This document shows positions 26,407 to 39,157 of a DNA stretch of 64,000 nt, in pieces. The DNA comes from Tetradesmus obliquus (Eukaryota; Chlorophyta; Chlorophyceae; Sphaeropleales; Scenedesmaceae), in assembly GCA_030272155.1 (NCBI GenBank), contig CP126197.1, positions 3,774,001 to 3,838,000 on the forward strand, written 5' to 3'. The translations under genes were made by a program, and so were the position numbers. Position 1 is the stretch's first letter; each line of letters starts with the position of its first letter. The notes under the pieces were generated by a model. That model saw nothing but the letters and a program-made list of their open reading frames with translations, was not told the DNA's origin and ran no database searches.

Positions 26407-28144
26407 TGCTGCTGCAAGGCCGTGGTGCCCGACCGTAGATGCGTGCATGCGGGTACTCGCTATGTTTTTTGAAGGCGTATTCTGAGTGTGCTTGACGTTG
26501 TGAAGGTAGTCTGACGCGACCCGTCCTTACTGAGCCACTCCATGCATATCCATGCAAAGTTCCCCGGTTGCAGCGCACGCTATGCCGCAAATCGCTGACC
26601 ATCATCATAATAAACTCAACAGTTGTTGATGCACGAATAGTGTTGCGGCATTTCTGCTGCATAGTGGCGGAGACAGCGACTGCAGGGCCAGCGCCCTGGA
26701 ATGATTGCAAAGTGCGAAACAGTGTTGACGGTCGAGCAAAGCTCTTGAACTGCACTTGTAAGGCGCATTGAAAGCATATGTTTAAGGTCTGCGTCCTGGA
26801 AGCTGTGTAGTAGGCAGGGCACACGCTTCGAAGCCGTAGTCGAGTCAACTTCCGCCTTCGGTGGAAGTACCCGGAACTTCCGCAGTGCACGAAACACCGG
26901 TAAATTCTTCGTTGCAGCCTGTAAAAATAATGTTTGTGCAGATCATGTGCGATGTTACAGGGCCAAGGTCAGCGCCGGTAGGTGTCGGATCTGGTACTCT
27001 GCCAGCAGGCCTGTTTTGGCTGTGCCACACCAGTTGACTGGTACATGCAGTTCCTGGGGCTTGCTGACGCCGACAGCGGTTATCCATAGTTCGGTACCTT
27101 GCCTGTGGCTTGTGACACGCGTAATATAGCAGCACCAGTCTTAATTTCAGGCATCTGGCCCAATGAACTTTGAGCCCTGCAGCAGTTTGGGACTGAGCTG
27201 TCACGCAACAGTTGCACAGTTGCCATGAGCCTGGGACCACAGTGCTTGAACATCTGCTGCTTGTGATTCTACGTGGGGGCTGTGGCGGCAGGATGTCGCC
27301 GTTCCTGACCAACAGGCATATAAATTTTCGTCCGAACTTGCGTCCTTATTACTTGGCGATTTAAGTGCCGGAGCTTTCTTAAGTGTTGAATTTGCTGGGT
27401 TGACTACCACCGCCTCAGTGTTGATCACCGTGATCACAGGCGTGAAACCTACTGCAGGCTACACAGCACCGTGTGACTGTGACAGTCAGGCCTGGTGTTG
27501 CTGGATCCGGAATATTGCGCTCAGCATGCGCAGAGCTAAAAGCTCGAGCTCCCCTGTAACTTCACTCGAGTAGCACGCACGCGCTGCGATTGGTTGGTTG
27601 GATCAACTCTTCTGGTACAACCTGTGTAAGTTACAGGCAGATAGGGCCGCTGCATGCAGCAGGGCGTGAGCCAATTGCCTACCCGCAGCAACCAGAGATC
27701 AGCAGTACACACCAACAGTGCCGCAACCTAACAGGCAGCGCCGATTGGTACCCAAGTACCATGCACGAGCACGATACAGGTATTGACAAGTAGCAGCAAA
27801 AGGTGCAACGGCCGATGTTGCAAGCAGTGCCTATTTCAACACCACTAGTACTGCTAGTGGAGCAATGTGCCCCCATGCCAGCCAACAGCCTGAGCGAACC
27901 ACACGCGCTCTCTGGATGCATATGCTACTCCAATCAGCACACGCGAAACCCCGCGGAAACACAGGCACATATGTTGCCCCTGGTTCAAACAATGTACAGT
28001 CCCTGACTCACTCAAGGTCCAAGGTTTTGCATAGCAGCCTCGCTTCGGAGCAAGACAAACATGAGGATGGATAGTCAGCAGCTTGTGGGTACAAGCGCCA
28101 GAAAAGAATACAAAGACACACCATGCAATGACAACTCACCCCTC

Positions 28145-28381
28145 TTACGCTTTACGGCGCGCAACAACAACCAATCGACTGCTTGCACCTGCCAGCGAAA
28201 CATGAGTATGACCCCCTTGATCCTGCAATACCCACCCACGTTGCGCAATCCAACATACAACAAAAGCCGCTTCAGAAACGGGCGCGGAAGGCAAACAGTA
28301 CCCTAGCCTGGTGAGCATGCCAGCTGTCACGGCACAAGAGGTCACAAGAAGCACTACCACTGCAGCAAATCCTGTAGACAT
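28145..28381 (-). CDS. Candidate small membrane or secreted protein (78 residues)
   Basis: ATG at 28381 begins MSTGFAAVVVLLVTSCAVTA, a hydrophobic N-terminus, and the frame runs to a stop at 28145. A second mildly hydrophobic stretch (EAAFVVCWIAQRGWVL) follows. No family is recognised, and chance cannot be excluded; an overlapping minus-strand frame upstream (28457-28272) also looks peptide-like. Confidence 0.2.
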   Translation of the reverse strand: MSTGFAAVVVLLVTSCAVTAGMLTRLGYCLPSAPVSEAAFVVCWIAQRGWVLQDQGGHTHVSLAGASSRLVVVARRKA

Positions 28382-28869
28382 TCATACCCTGAACAACAGT
28401 TTTCCGCAGCTTGCGCAGCCCGTACACACCCTCATCCACATGCAGCTGCTGCCTCATAATGGTAAGTACAGATGCAACAACTGCGCATGGATGCGCTGAT
28501 TGCCTGCCGATGCGTCAAGGCTGCTCCAACTCGCTCTGCAGCTCGTGCCAGGCAGTCAGGCAGGCTGCAGATAAGCGTGACGCTACACAACAGGTGCTAC
28601 AAAAGGCTGCCCGGCAGTTGCAGACGTGCACACAACAGCCGCACCGCACCCCCGCAAGTGCTGCATCGTGCCGCTGGGCCGCCAAGCCAGTGCATCTGCT
28701 GCTATGCTTCCAGCCACGGCAAGAAGGCAGCTGCCCTGCAGAGCTGCATGCACTGCTGCTTCGCAAGCACCAACGCTGCTGTTGCTGTTGCCGCTGCTGC
28801 ACCGCTGCAAGCTCCCAGCTGTTTGTAAAGCAGTTGCTGCCACGCCATGCTACCCTGATGCGCGATCGC

Positions 28870-29040
28870 TGCAGCTGCAGCAGCACACGCACCAGCTACA
28901 CCACGCCAGCTCATCTGCCCCTCATCTGCCCGTCTCGCAGCTGCAGCGGGAACACCAAGCTGACCGAAGGCAGCACTGCTGCAGCTGCAGCAGCGCACCC
29001 ACCAGCTACACAGCACCAGCTCATCTGCCCCTGTACTCCC
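28870..29040 (-). repeat. Duplicated 3' end of the Gly-rich gene
   Basis: A block of about 60 bp including the stop-codon region (CAGCTCATCTGCCCCT on the plus strand at 29017-29032) is repeated about 107 bp further downstream in sense, at roughly 28868-28925, with substitutions. Confidence 0.75.
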
Positions 29041-30813
29041 GCCTGTTGTAGTTGTAGTTGTACACCGGCGCTGCTTCTTCGCTGCTGTCCTCTTCGCTGC
29101 TGCTGCCCTCCTCATCTGCTGCGTGGTCATTGTTGCCTGCATCGTCCCGCATTGACGAGCCGCCATCCGGCTGAGAGGAGCCCTGACCAAACTGACCATC
29201 GCCGCCCCCGCCGCCGCCACCACCGCCGCCGCCGCCGCCACCTGCAAGGAACATTGAAGAAGCAAGAGTGCAAGAATGCACGCGGAGGTGTTCGTCAGCG
29301 TCTAGTGCTGACGACAAAGGTAACTAAATTAGTGCAGCTCCATGCGAGCGTTGGCACTGCAGTGTAAGCCCAAGACGTAAACAAAAGAAATAAATAAATA
29401 AAAGAAATGAAGATTGCCAGCGAACACTGCATGCAAGGCACGTCTGGCACATGCATCACGAAGGCGGCTGCTACCATTCCTGCCAGTCACTGTGCATGTG
29501 ACAGGCTCCTTCGTCGCTGCTGCAAGAGCTTCCTCAGCAGTGCCATGCATGTGCCTGTATTGCCCAATATGCGCTTTGCAACAACACAACCTAACAGCAC
29601 TGCCATGCAGCACTGCAGGCCGACCATGAAGCAACGCACTGGCTGAAATTCTTGACCAATGGGGCATGCAGTGTCCGTACAAGCTGTCGTGTGGCACATG
29701 CTGTTACAGCAGTCACATCTAGTACAGTCATGACACTCTGCGCAGGGAACATGGAAGAGCAAGGCAGCCACGCGGCACTGCTGCACACACTGCTTTGCTC
29801 GATGCTGCTTCAACAACTGCAAGCTGCCCTTACCGAAGAAGCCTCCGCCCCAGCCATCGCCGCCGTATGATGTGATGGCGAAGTACAGGCCTAGGAATGC
29901 TAGGTTAGGCAGCAGGTTGCGTGCTGTGCGCTCCCAGCCCCAACCATCGCCACCGCCGCCACCACCATCGTCCTGCAACATCAAGGTGAGAGCAGGGGTG
30001 CAGCGTTTGGTTGAAACATCAGTGAATAAAACATCAGTGAAAGCAGGGGTGCAGGGTTTGGTTTATTTCATGAATGCTTGTTGGCATGTAGATGCACACC
30101 TTGGTGGGCCAGCATACATTGCGCACACCTAGACACGCAAGAATATGCGTGAACTATATATCTTTTATGGGTGCATCGCTGTCCTGCTTGCATGCATCTA
30201 AATGCGAACCGCTGTTTATACATGAAGTGACGTTGCAGCAGAGAACAGCAGGAACAGGTCAGCAGCTGTGCACAGGCTGCCCCTTCTGCAAGCAGACCCA
30301 GGCAAATACACGTATGCACGTGGCTGAAGGCCAAACCAACAGCTGTAACACAGGATCCCACATCACCAGGCTTCATTACACGCGTGCATGCATGCGCGAT
30401 TGCATGTCACAGCCATGCCCCCGCTGCAGCTCACCCCTCCATCAATTGGCGGCAGGCCAGTCCCGCCTGACAGCCTGCGCTTGGTTGATATGTTGCTGTT
30501 CTGCCTTTCGCCAGCAACAATCTGTAACCGACCTCTGCTGCTGCCCTGCGAGCAAGAAAACGACCCCAGGGTGAACACACCACATGCACATCAGCAGCTG
30601 TGGGAATCAAGGGCACTCCAGCTTTTCAGTGGCGATTCCGGCCCGGTGATAGCATGGCAATTTATGTGGTTGACGTTTGAAACCTACCTGGCTAGGTCTG
30701 CATATGCTAGAAGTGCAGACAGGCCGCTGCAGGCTGCTTCGGGAGAGTTGCGTCAACGCAGCTCCGTTGCCTTGCCGGCTGCTGCAGCTGATGCCTTGCC
30801 GTTGTAACAGCAT
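29021..30813 (-). CDS. Small Gly-rich single-helix protein with transit-like leader, function unknown
   Basis: Four exons: 30813-30688, 30545-30435, 29972-29834, 29241-29021, in frame, about 198 residues. The first ~65 residues are rich in Arg, Ser and Gln without acids (MLLQRQGISCSSRQ...), typical of algal organelle transit peptides. The core reads GDGWGWERTARNLLPNLAF followed by LGLYFAITSYGGDGWG: one hydrophobic helix flanked by glycine-rich loops. A poly-Gly run encoded by GGC repeats and an acidic Ser/Glu tail follow, ending in VYNYNYNRREYRGR. I do not recognise the family; plastid or mitochondrial membrane location is inference. The start at 30813 is chosen because the upstream frame lacks another ATG near the leader. 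It faces the NOMO gene across about 300 bp. Confidence 0.6.
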
Positions 30814-31119
30814 TCTAATGCTGATGTCGAAGCGCAGATTCTTAACTGATGGAACGACCACTGGACAAAAAGGCAACGTCAATTGTGATGTATGTATTGG
30901 TGCCTAGTTGAACAAGTAAGCTCTGTCACCAATCAAAAAACGTGTAATTGCGATTGATCGGCGTTGCGATGAGCAAGCAGCTAAGAGCACGGCGTAGCCC
31001 AGAGTAACATGTGTTAGCCACATGTACCTCATTGTGTGCGCAAGTGTATGCTGCAGCGCGTTGCATCGATCGTGAAGCATTTCGTACTTTTTGGAAGGGG
31101 TGGCAATGCTCAGCACCTC
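30814..31119. promoter_or_regulatory. Short divergent promoter between the Gly-rich gene and NOMO
   Basis: Start codons 30813 (-) and 31120 (+) lie about 306 bp apart and point outward, so one short segment must serve both. No TATA-like box stands out. Confidence 0.6.
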
Positions 31120-34100
31120 ATGGAGCATCGCACCAGAAGACCTTGGGGCTTACTGCCCATGACCCTCCCACTGCTCTTGGTGGCCATCTGGCTCCTTTCG
31201 CATGCTGCTACAGCGCAAAACGATGTAATAAGTTGTGGAGGCTTTGTGAGCGTTTCAGCGCAGATGCAGGCTGCTCTCAAGGAGGTTGGGGTGGACAGTG
31301 TGGACCTCTCCTCAGTCCAGGTGCAGCTGCTGAGCCCTCAGGGTGTGAAGAAAAGCGAGGGCGACTGCTCACCCAATGGCTACTACTTTGTAAGTGCTTG
31401 CATAATGCAATGTCTCCTGTATACACTTTGAGATTATGAAAGACTGTGGCTTGAAATGGTCCTGACAGCGAAAAAAGCTCATTTTTCACAGCAACCACCA
31501 TGTCCAGTGTCCAGATCATGTGCAGGCTCCTCATCTAGCACCGTGACAGCCAGCAGCAGGACTGTCTACCACTACTTAAACCACCTTCTAGAACCCTAAA
31601 AAGCCTAGTTGCATGCGCATGCTTTCCAACCTGCTGCCAAATGGCCTGCACCGCAGGCACTGCATGCAGGGAGCCCGTGTACTGTGTGAGGTTGCATGCC
31701 GCTCACTTCCCGTGCTGTGGTTGCTGCTTCTGACTGCTGCACTTTATAACACCCTGTTGCGGCTTCATGTCCTGCATCCGTGTACTGTGCAGGTGCCAGT
31801 GGAAGCAGGCAGCTACAAGGTGCGTGTGCGTGCACAGCCAGGCTGGGTGTTCAGTCCCCAGGAAGTGCAGATCAGCTGCAGCAGCCAGGCCTGCAACAGC
31901 GGGCAGGATGTCAACTTTGAGCTGACTGGCTTTGAGCTGAGCGGGCATGTGGAGGCTGCTGCTGCTGCTGCATCCTGCAAGGCGGCACCAGGTGGGGTGT
32001 AGCGCTGTCTGGCTGTAGCAGATGTGCAAGGACGTATGTTAGGCCTCATGAATTCGGAAGAACCGAAGTATATGCATAACCAAGCACCTTCAAGCAAAGC
32101 AGATGTCCCAACAATTGGCTGGTCAATGGCTGTGTTGTGCGGCTGCATAGCACAGGTCAACAGCTTGAGGTGACAGTGCTTTGTGCTGCCAGCAGTGATA
32201 CTGGGCTTGACATGAGGTGGTACATCAAACGCTGATTGCACACACATGCGCATGCATGACACTTCTCTGTATTTGGGCTTCTTTTGTACGGCGCGGTGTG
32301 GTCCGGTGTGCATTGCGCACTGCCTCAATGCCTGCCAACACAAATTGACAAGTTTTTCTGCCTTGCATCCTCCCCTGCCCTCCACTGCAGCTTCCTACTC
32401 TGGCATCGCCATAGCAGTGCGGCCAGCAGACAGCAGCGCAACAGCAGCAGCAACAGCCACAGCGCATGTCAGCGACAGCAGCTTTCTAACAGGGCCCCTG
32501 TTACCTGGCAAGTACATCATCTCAGCCTCCCACCCTGACTGGAAGCTTGAACCAGCACAGATCACACATACGCTGGGCCCAGGCACAACGCAGCTGTCAA
32601 AACCCTTTGCAGTAACAGGGTACACCGTGTCTGGCAGCGTCACATCACGCAGCGGGCCTGTGGCAGGGGTTCAGGTCACTCTTCTGTCTTCTGATGTTGA
32701 AGCAGCAGGCTGCAGCGCTAGCCACCCCCCAGGACGTGTGGAGGTGATTAATCTAGAAGCAGCACTCAGCACTACAGCACTATGCTCAGTGATTAGCGGT
32801 ACAGATGGGCAGTACAGCTTCCCTGGGGTGCCATGTGGGCAGTACACGCTGCAGGCGACGCACCCAGATACTGACAGCCGGTTTGAAATCGAGCCTAACA
32901 GCCAGGAGGTGTCTGTTGGCCACAGAAACGCAGCAGCGCCTGAGGCGTTTGTGGTTGCAGGATTCAGTGTGCAGGGTCGGGTGGTTGATGGCGCTGGGGA
33001 AGGCATTGCTGGCGTGGAGATTCGTGTAGGCAGGGAGCTCAAGGCAACAACTGATTTGAATGGCAGGTGAGTTCAGGAGGTGCGCAGTGTATATAGCAAG
33101 TGGGGCTATCTCGAGGTACAGCCGAGGATCATTGCACCCTGCCCAGCATGCGCTGTATATGCTGCTGTAAGCACCAGCCAGCGCAGCAGCTTGACATCGG
33201 CACGCTGCTGTGTTTGTTGCCACAGTCGTCGCCATGTCTGTTGCTAAGCTTGCATGTTGTCGACCATCAGTGGCTGCTTGTATCGCGCTACATCTCCTTT
33301 TCAATCTACACCTTGGCTGCAGGTACTCCTTAGCACGCATGTCGGAGGGCCGTGTTGACATCTCTGCCTCAAAGAAGCATCACAGCTTCAGCAGCCTCAC
33401 AGCAGTACACATCACACCCAGCGCAGCGCTGCTGCCAGACATAACAGTCACAGCCCTGGAGCTGTGCGGGCGCCTTGAGCATGGCGAGCAGCGCTTCAAG
33501 GGCTCTGCACGCCGTGTTAGTCTTGTCAGCAGCGATGGCACCAACCCATCACAGCACACCACGGCTGGCGCATCTTCTGGAGAGTTTTGCTTTGCAAGGG
33601 TGCCGCCTGGGCGCTACCGTGCTGCGCCGTACGTTACTGCAGATGAGAAGTCCAAGGGCTTAGTGTTTAGCCCAAGCTTTGTTGATGTGCAGCTTGCAGG
33701 ACAGCCGGTTGTCAATGTGGTGTTCAGTCAGGCGCAGCTAAGTGTTGCAGGAGAGGTGGCGTGCCTTGCAGGGCCTTGCCCAGGGGACGTGCAGCTGCTG
33801 CTGCGTGCAGCAGACGGCAAAGTTGCTGCATCTGCTCGGCTAGATGAAGTGGCTGTGAGGGATGAGCAAAGTACAGGTGAGCACGAGAGAAGCAGCATCT
33901 GGATACGAAAGTATAGCATATGCTGTGTTTCCTGAAAGCAACTGCGTGGCACGCTGCAACACTGTCCTGCAAGTTAGGCTGTACTGCACGAATCCAAGCG
34001 GCCTATATGTTTCCTGCCGCACCTGCACCTGCACGGAGCCACTATTGCTTGTGCTGTGGCTGCACATGTTTCTTTGTACCATCCTGCAGGCAAGAGCATT

Positions 34101-34477
34101 CGTTACGTGCTGCCCAAGGTCAGCCCAGGCCGCTACATGTTGACTGCCTCAAGAGCTGGCTGGTGCTGGCAGGCAGCGCAGGGAGTGGAAGTGGCAGTGG
34201 AGACATCTGATGTAGAGGCGGCCCTGCTGCAGCAAGCAGGCTTCCAACTGCAGGTGCGCTGCGGCAGCACTTGGTTTCTGTGCTCTGTGGAATTGCCTGC
34301 TTGCTTGATTAGTACCAGCCCGTCAACACTTGCCAATCGTCGCCAGCCAGCCACTTGCAATTACGGTGTTCAGGCGCCCCGTTTCTGCTTTGCGTGTACT
34401 AGCCCGAACTCATGTATTACGCCTCCCTGTCCTGCTACTGTGCTTCACCAATACTGCACCCACTTGCCATCCCTTTG

Positions 34478-34528
<51 letters not shown>

Positions 34529-37500
34529 CATGCCTGCATGCCTGCCTGCCTGCCTGCCTGCCTGCCTGCACACTGCCGGTTCTGCTGCCCGCAATGCAGG
34601 TTACTGCCAGCCACGCCACCAGTTTGACCCTTTCAGGCTCCTCGCAGCAGCACACAGCAGCACCAGGCAGCACCACCAGCATCTGCATCCCCGCAGCAGG
34701 CCAGGTCGCAGTAACCACCAACAGCTGCTTTGTTTTCGGCGCAGGTCAGGGCAGCTACACCATCAATGTTGACCCTGAGCAGCCACTGCAGCCTCTCTTC
34801 CTGCAAGCAACAGCAGTGGCAATCTCTGGGGAGGTGGTGGTGCAGGCAGGCACAGGCAGCAGCGCTGAAGCAGCAGACAGTGCAGGCAGTTCAGACCTTT
34901 CCAGCAGCTTCCTGCAGCATGTCAGCATAACAGTAACAGCACCTGGTCAAACTGCAGATGAGTCAGCGCAGGTGGTCAAGGCAGTCGCGGTTGATGCTGC
35001 AAAGCCTGGGGTGTACAGCTATAGTTTGACCGTTGACCTTGGGGCGTCGGTTGTGCTGACGCCATCTGTGGGAGACAGTAGCTCCCTGCTGCTGTACCCT
35101 CGCAGTCGAGTCTCTAAGCATGACGCATCTAGTAAGGAGTGCCCGCCTGCCATTGCTGCTTTTGAAGCGAAGCCAGGCAGGATGCTTGCTGGATCAGTGG
35201 AGTCCGCTGTTGAAGGTGCGCCACCTGCCCAACTGTACCCAGCTGGTAGCGGCTTCTGTTGCAGCAGACTACTGCGTGCATGAAACGCACATGGAGTGCA
35301 CACACAGCACGTGGTGTGCATGCGTGTGTGTATGTTAACATCCAACAACATTGCTGGTAGCAGGGCCATCATGGCACAATCGTTTTATGACACGCAGTTG
35401 ATGCTGCCTGCCTTTGACCGCTCATGCCACCTGCTGCCCTCATGCAATGCCTGCACTGCTTCCTTTCCCTTGCATGTCTTGCAGGTGCTGAGGTGAAAGC
35501 CTTCTTCCATTCAGCGTCAGCAGCAGCAGGCCGCGCAGCAGGCGATTTGGCAGCAGAGGCCACCACAGATGCTGCAGGAAACTTCCAGCTTGGCCCTCTC
35601 TACAGCGATGCAGAGTACACCGTGCAACTAAACAAGACCGGCCACATCATTACACCGCCCAGCATCACCACAACCTCTCCTGCAAGCAGTGGCAGCGCAG
35701 CCAGCAGCGAGCAGCAGCAGCTGCTGCGCTTTACATCAAAGCAGCTGGCCTCTGTGGTAGTCTCGGTTGACCTTCCTGCAGGCACGCAACCCTCGGCTGT
35801 CTTCCTGTCTCTGTCTGGCAGTGGTGGTTTCAAAAGTAACGCCAGGCTTGGGCCTGACAGCAGTTTGACCTTCCAGGACTTGCAGCCTGGCACATACTAT
35901 CTGAAGCCGCTGCTGCGAGAGCACCAGTTTGAGCCGCCTGTTGCTGATTTGGTGCTGGCTGATGGCCAGGCAGCAGCAGTGACGCTGACAGCTGTGCGCA
36001 GCGCATGGGGCATCGGCGGTACAGTCACTTCTGGTGAGGAGCGTTGTCTGCTTGGGGCACGTGCTTTAGGCCCTGGTCCTGTCCTGTTTGTTTTAGTATA
36101 AACCTTTTCCTGCAGGGGTAACAGCCCTGGTGCGCTGCATGGCACAGCACCATGCCCTTTGTAATTGCTGCTGTGCTTGGCATCGTCAGCTGTACAAACT
36201 GACCAGGCAGGTAACGCTTAGCAGGCATCCCCACGCAACATCAGCTTTAGCAAATACAGCATCAGCCCAAACAGCTGCCAAACAGAACCCGCCTTGGTCT
36301 GGTTCTTAGTCGGGCTTGATCCTTTTGTGCCGTGCTGCAGTCATTTACTCGTGCATTTTACCACTTTCCTGCTGCTGCATTTGCAGTGGGCGGCAACCCA
36401 ATGGCAGGAGCAGCGGTGGAGGCCTGCCAAGGCAGCGGCGCTGCTGCTGCCGTGCTTGACAGTAGTGTGACAGATGATGCAGGGCAGTACCGCATCGGCA
36501 ACCTCAGGCCTGGCGCTGCATATGAGCTGCGTGTGCGCTTCGATAACCGTGTAGTCAGCGCACACCCAGCTTCTCAACAGGTGAGGTGCTGTGCTGTTAG
36601 GCAAATGCTGTTTGCCTGCTACCAACATCTCTCTGTGTCTCCCACCCTGCTGCGCACATCCCCTGCTGCACACTGAGCCTGCTACCAGCGTAGGTACATA
36701 TGCTGCCCTGCTTTGACCATGTCTGACCATACCTCACGCCCTGTATGCTCGCATGCAGGTTGACTTGCAGCGCGCAGACGTCACTGGCATAAACTTTGTC
36801 GCTTTCCGCACCTCAACCCGCTCAACGCTCTCCGCTGCGCTCAAACTTCCCGCCGAGCTCCGCGGCGCCATCCGAGCAGAACTCCTGCCAGCTGGCAGCA
36901 GCAGCAGCAGCAGCAGCAGTGGCAGCGGCACGCCCTCTGCTGCAGGGGCGACAGTTGTGGCAGCTGCAACCGTTGACGGCTCAGGGTTCTTTGAGATGCG
37001 GGGCTTGAAGCCGGGCGCGTTTGTGCTGCGGCTGAGCTGCAACCCTGCTGCTGCTGGGGGCAGGAGCTGTGAGCCTTGGGAGCTGCCTGTGCAGGTGGGA
37101 TGCAGCAGCAGCAGCGGCAGCAGCAGCAGCGGTAGTGGTCAGGATGCAGCAAGCAGCTGCATGAACAGCTAGGTTGCAGCTGGCGTTGCTGATGCTGAAC
37201 GGCACACCCCTGCATATGTTGCAGTGCGCACACTTCAAGGAGATGCTTGCTGCTGTGTGCTGTGGGTTAGAGTGTGTGAATTTCTTGCATCAAGCCACGC
37301 ATGGCTTGCAGACTGCTGTTTTATCGGCTGCAAGCATATCATGTGCAGTGCCTGAAGTGCTCTGTCTGCTCACTCCTTGCGTCCCTCGTTCGCTGCCCTG
37401 GCCTCGCCTGCCCTCGCCATTTTCACAAATGCACCCTCTGCATGTTCCTGCCAGGTCCCTGCCAAAGACATCCACCTGGGAGTGCTGCCATACACAGCAG

Positions 37501-37964
37501 CACCTGTCTCAAGTTCCACAAGCAGCACAGCAGCAGGCGTGCAGCTGTCCGATGAGGGCCTCGATTGGAAGGCGCCTGTGCTGGTGCTGCTGCTGCTGGC
37601 GGCTGGCTCGGTCACTGTCTTCAAGCCTGCTATCATAGACATCCTGCAGCTCCGCTCTGCTGTATCAGCATCTACTGGAGCATCTACTAGTAGTACTGGC
37701 AATGGTGTGGCTAATGCCAGCAATAGTGGTGGAGCTGGTACGGGTCGGCAAGGCAATAATGGCGGCCGATCAGCAGCGGCGTCTGCTGCGAGCCGTGCAG
37801 CTGCTGTTGCAGCAGCAGCAGCTGCGCCGCTGCCTGCAGGGGATGGCGCGGCTGCAGCAGGCGCAGCAGATGATTCTGAATGGCTGGACGACAATGAGTT
37901 GCGAGGCATGGGTATGAAGCAGCGCGGGGCAGCAGGTGCACGCAGCAGGGCACGGAGAGCATGA
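31120..37964 (+). CDS. NOMO: NOMO-type ER membrane protein (BOS complex subunit; carbohydrate-binding-like fold repeats)
   Basis: Ten exons: 31120-31389, 31793-31991, 32391-33066, 33323-33876, 34090-34253, 34600-35215, 35485-36033, 36387-36580, 36759-37094, 37455-37964. In frame, about 1355 residues. A signal peptide (TLPLLLVAIWLLSHAATAQ) precedes the family-specific start DVISCGGFVSVS, and then APNGYYF-like SPNGYYF. Beta-sandwich repeats follow with GQYSFPGVPCGQYTLQATHP, GEFCFARVPPGRYRAAPY and similar turns. A transmembrane helix (APVLVLLLLAAGSVTVF, about 1225-1243) lies near the C-terminus, followed by an Ala/Gly-rich cytosolic tail. Plant and animal NOMO proteins act with nicalin and TMEM147 on the ER translocon for multipass proteins. 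Three in-frame ATGs (31048, 31120, 31159) are possible; 31120 or 31159 gives the best signal peptide. Confidence 0.9.
34480..34570 (+). repeat. (TGCC)n tetranucleotide repeat in a NOMO intron
   Basis: Around 20 units of TGCC/CCTG with two TGCA variants, in the intron before the exon at 34600 and about 30 nt upstream of its acceptor. It is open in several frames but not coding. Confidence 0.93.
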
Positions 37965-39149
37965 TGCAAGGCAGCAGAAGCGTGTCTGGGTTATGACTGT
38001 TGGTTGCTGTGTGTGCAGTGAAAAGCGTTGCAGTGACTTGGAGTCGCTTGCTTGGGGCATTGTCATGGACAGTATGCCAGCATCACCACGTGCCATGATG
38101 GCAAGCCTGTGTGAATGGCAACGAAGGCTGCACATGCAGCCTGTGTGTGCTAGGCTGACGATGCACGTGATGGGTGCTGAGCTCATCACCTGTTTAGGCA
38201 GCCCAACTGCAGTACTGTACTGCCTGTCAGTGCAAGTAGGCACCAGCAACAAGTGCACTGTCATCTTGCAGCAGTGATTGCAAGAGCATGTCGTGTTTGT
38301 AGGGCAACCTTCAATGGAAGCAGGCTGACCGCCAGTGACCCCAAAACTTCTGTGCTTGTGACACGTCAGCAACCCCACCACGTGGTGGAGCATGCACACT
38401 GGCATGTAGATCACGCACTAGCACCACTCGCTGCGATGTGCAAATTGGGCTTGAGCTACAAGTCCTAAAATGCCGCAAACAGCACTCTTTTATGCCACTG
38501 AAGGCGTGTCAAACCCGCTTACCCGTGGTCTTGATGTGGGTCGTTTAGTCGTGACTTGAGCGTCGGCTGAGCTACCAACATGCAAATTTCTTGTTCAAAA
38601 TCAATATTGACAGGCGCTGTGCCAACTGATCGCTACTGGTCACGGTTACATTGGAGCTGTTGTCGTTGCTCGGCCGTGAACCACCGTTCGTGCCAAGAAA
38701 TGCGTGCTTGGATGCGTGTGACTTCTAACCGGATGGCCGGAACTCCACGGTGGACAGCCGAGGGGCGGGAGTGCTACGCTCCCACTCGACAGGGAGCTGC
38801 AGGAACAGGTGACAACGGGCGGGTGACTGGACACGTCATGCACTATAGGCGACACTACTTGTATTAGATAATGATTGTATCTGAGAAGAGCTTGCAGTTC
38901 GATCGCCAGGCAGTCCCCATTCTGTCTTTTCTGGCAGGTGACAGCCCCTGCAAAACATACGAAGTACGTGGCACACAACCGATCATGCTCGGCAACTACA
39001 GATGACTACGCAAAAACCATCTACAGTAATAGTTGACAAGGGAATATTGTGGGTGTGGATCATTCTCGATCTGGTCACCCGCAGTCAGGTCACCAGCACC
39101 AACCATTGGTCCGACGATAGGCGTTTGAAGCTGTCTCAAGACAAAGCAT
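37965..39149. other. Intergenic spacer after NOMO
   Basis: About 1.2 kb with a 95-codon ATG ORF (38580-38867, +) of no recognised family, rich in Arg and Cys. Nothing else is identifiable. Left flank of the first hAT element. Confidence 0.5.
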
Positions 39150-39157
39150 TGTATTGC

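Larger units (their letters stand above)
25317..29020. other. 3.7-kb region between purH and the Gly-rich gene with no recognised gene
   Basis: Besides the purH end copies it holds a three-copy 17-18 bp minisatellite (CTGCTGCACTTCAGCAG type, 25958-26010), a CTG tract (26374-26412), Ser/Arg-rich open frames on the minus strand (26204-26890) and an Ala/Ser/Cys-rich area (28500-28900). A minus-strand frame near 27151-27216 has a CxxC...HxxxC spacing. None gives a convincing exon chain. Confidence 0.5.

Noticed and set aside
34410..34721. Open frame of Ala-Cys-Leu-Pro repeats
   Set aside because: Produced by the TGCC tetranucleotide repeat in a NOMO intron; the true exons on both sides join in frame without it.
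38550..38600. tRNA-like sequence on the minus strand (GGTAGCTCAGCCGAC)
   Set aside because: Resembles a D arm, but no matching acceptor stem and no GGTTCGA-type T arm follow at the right distance.
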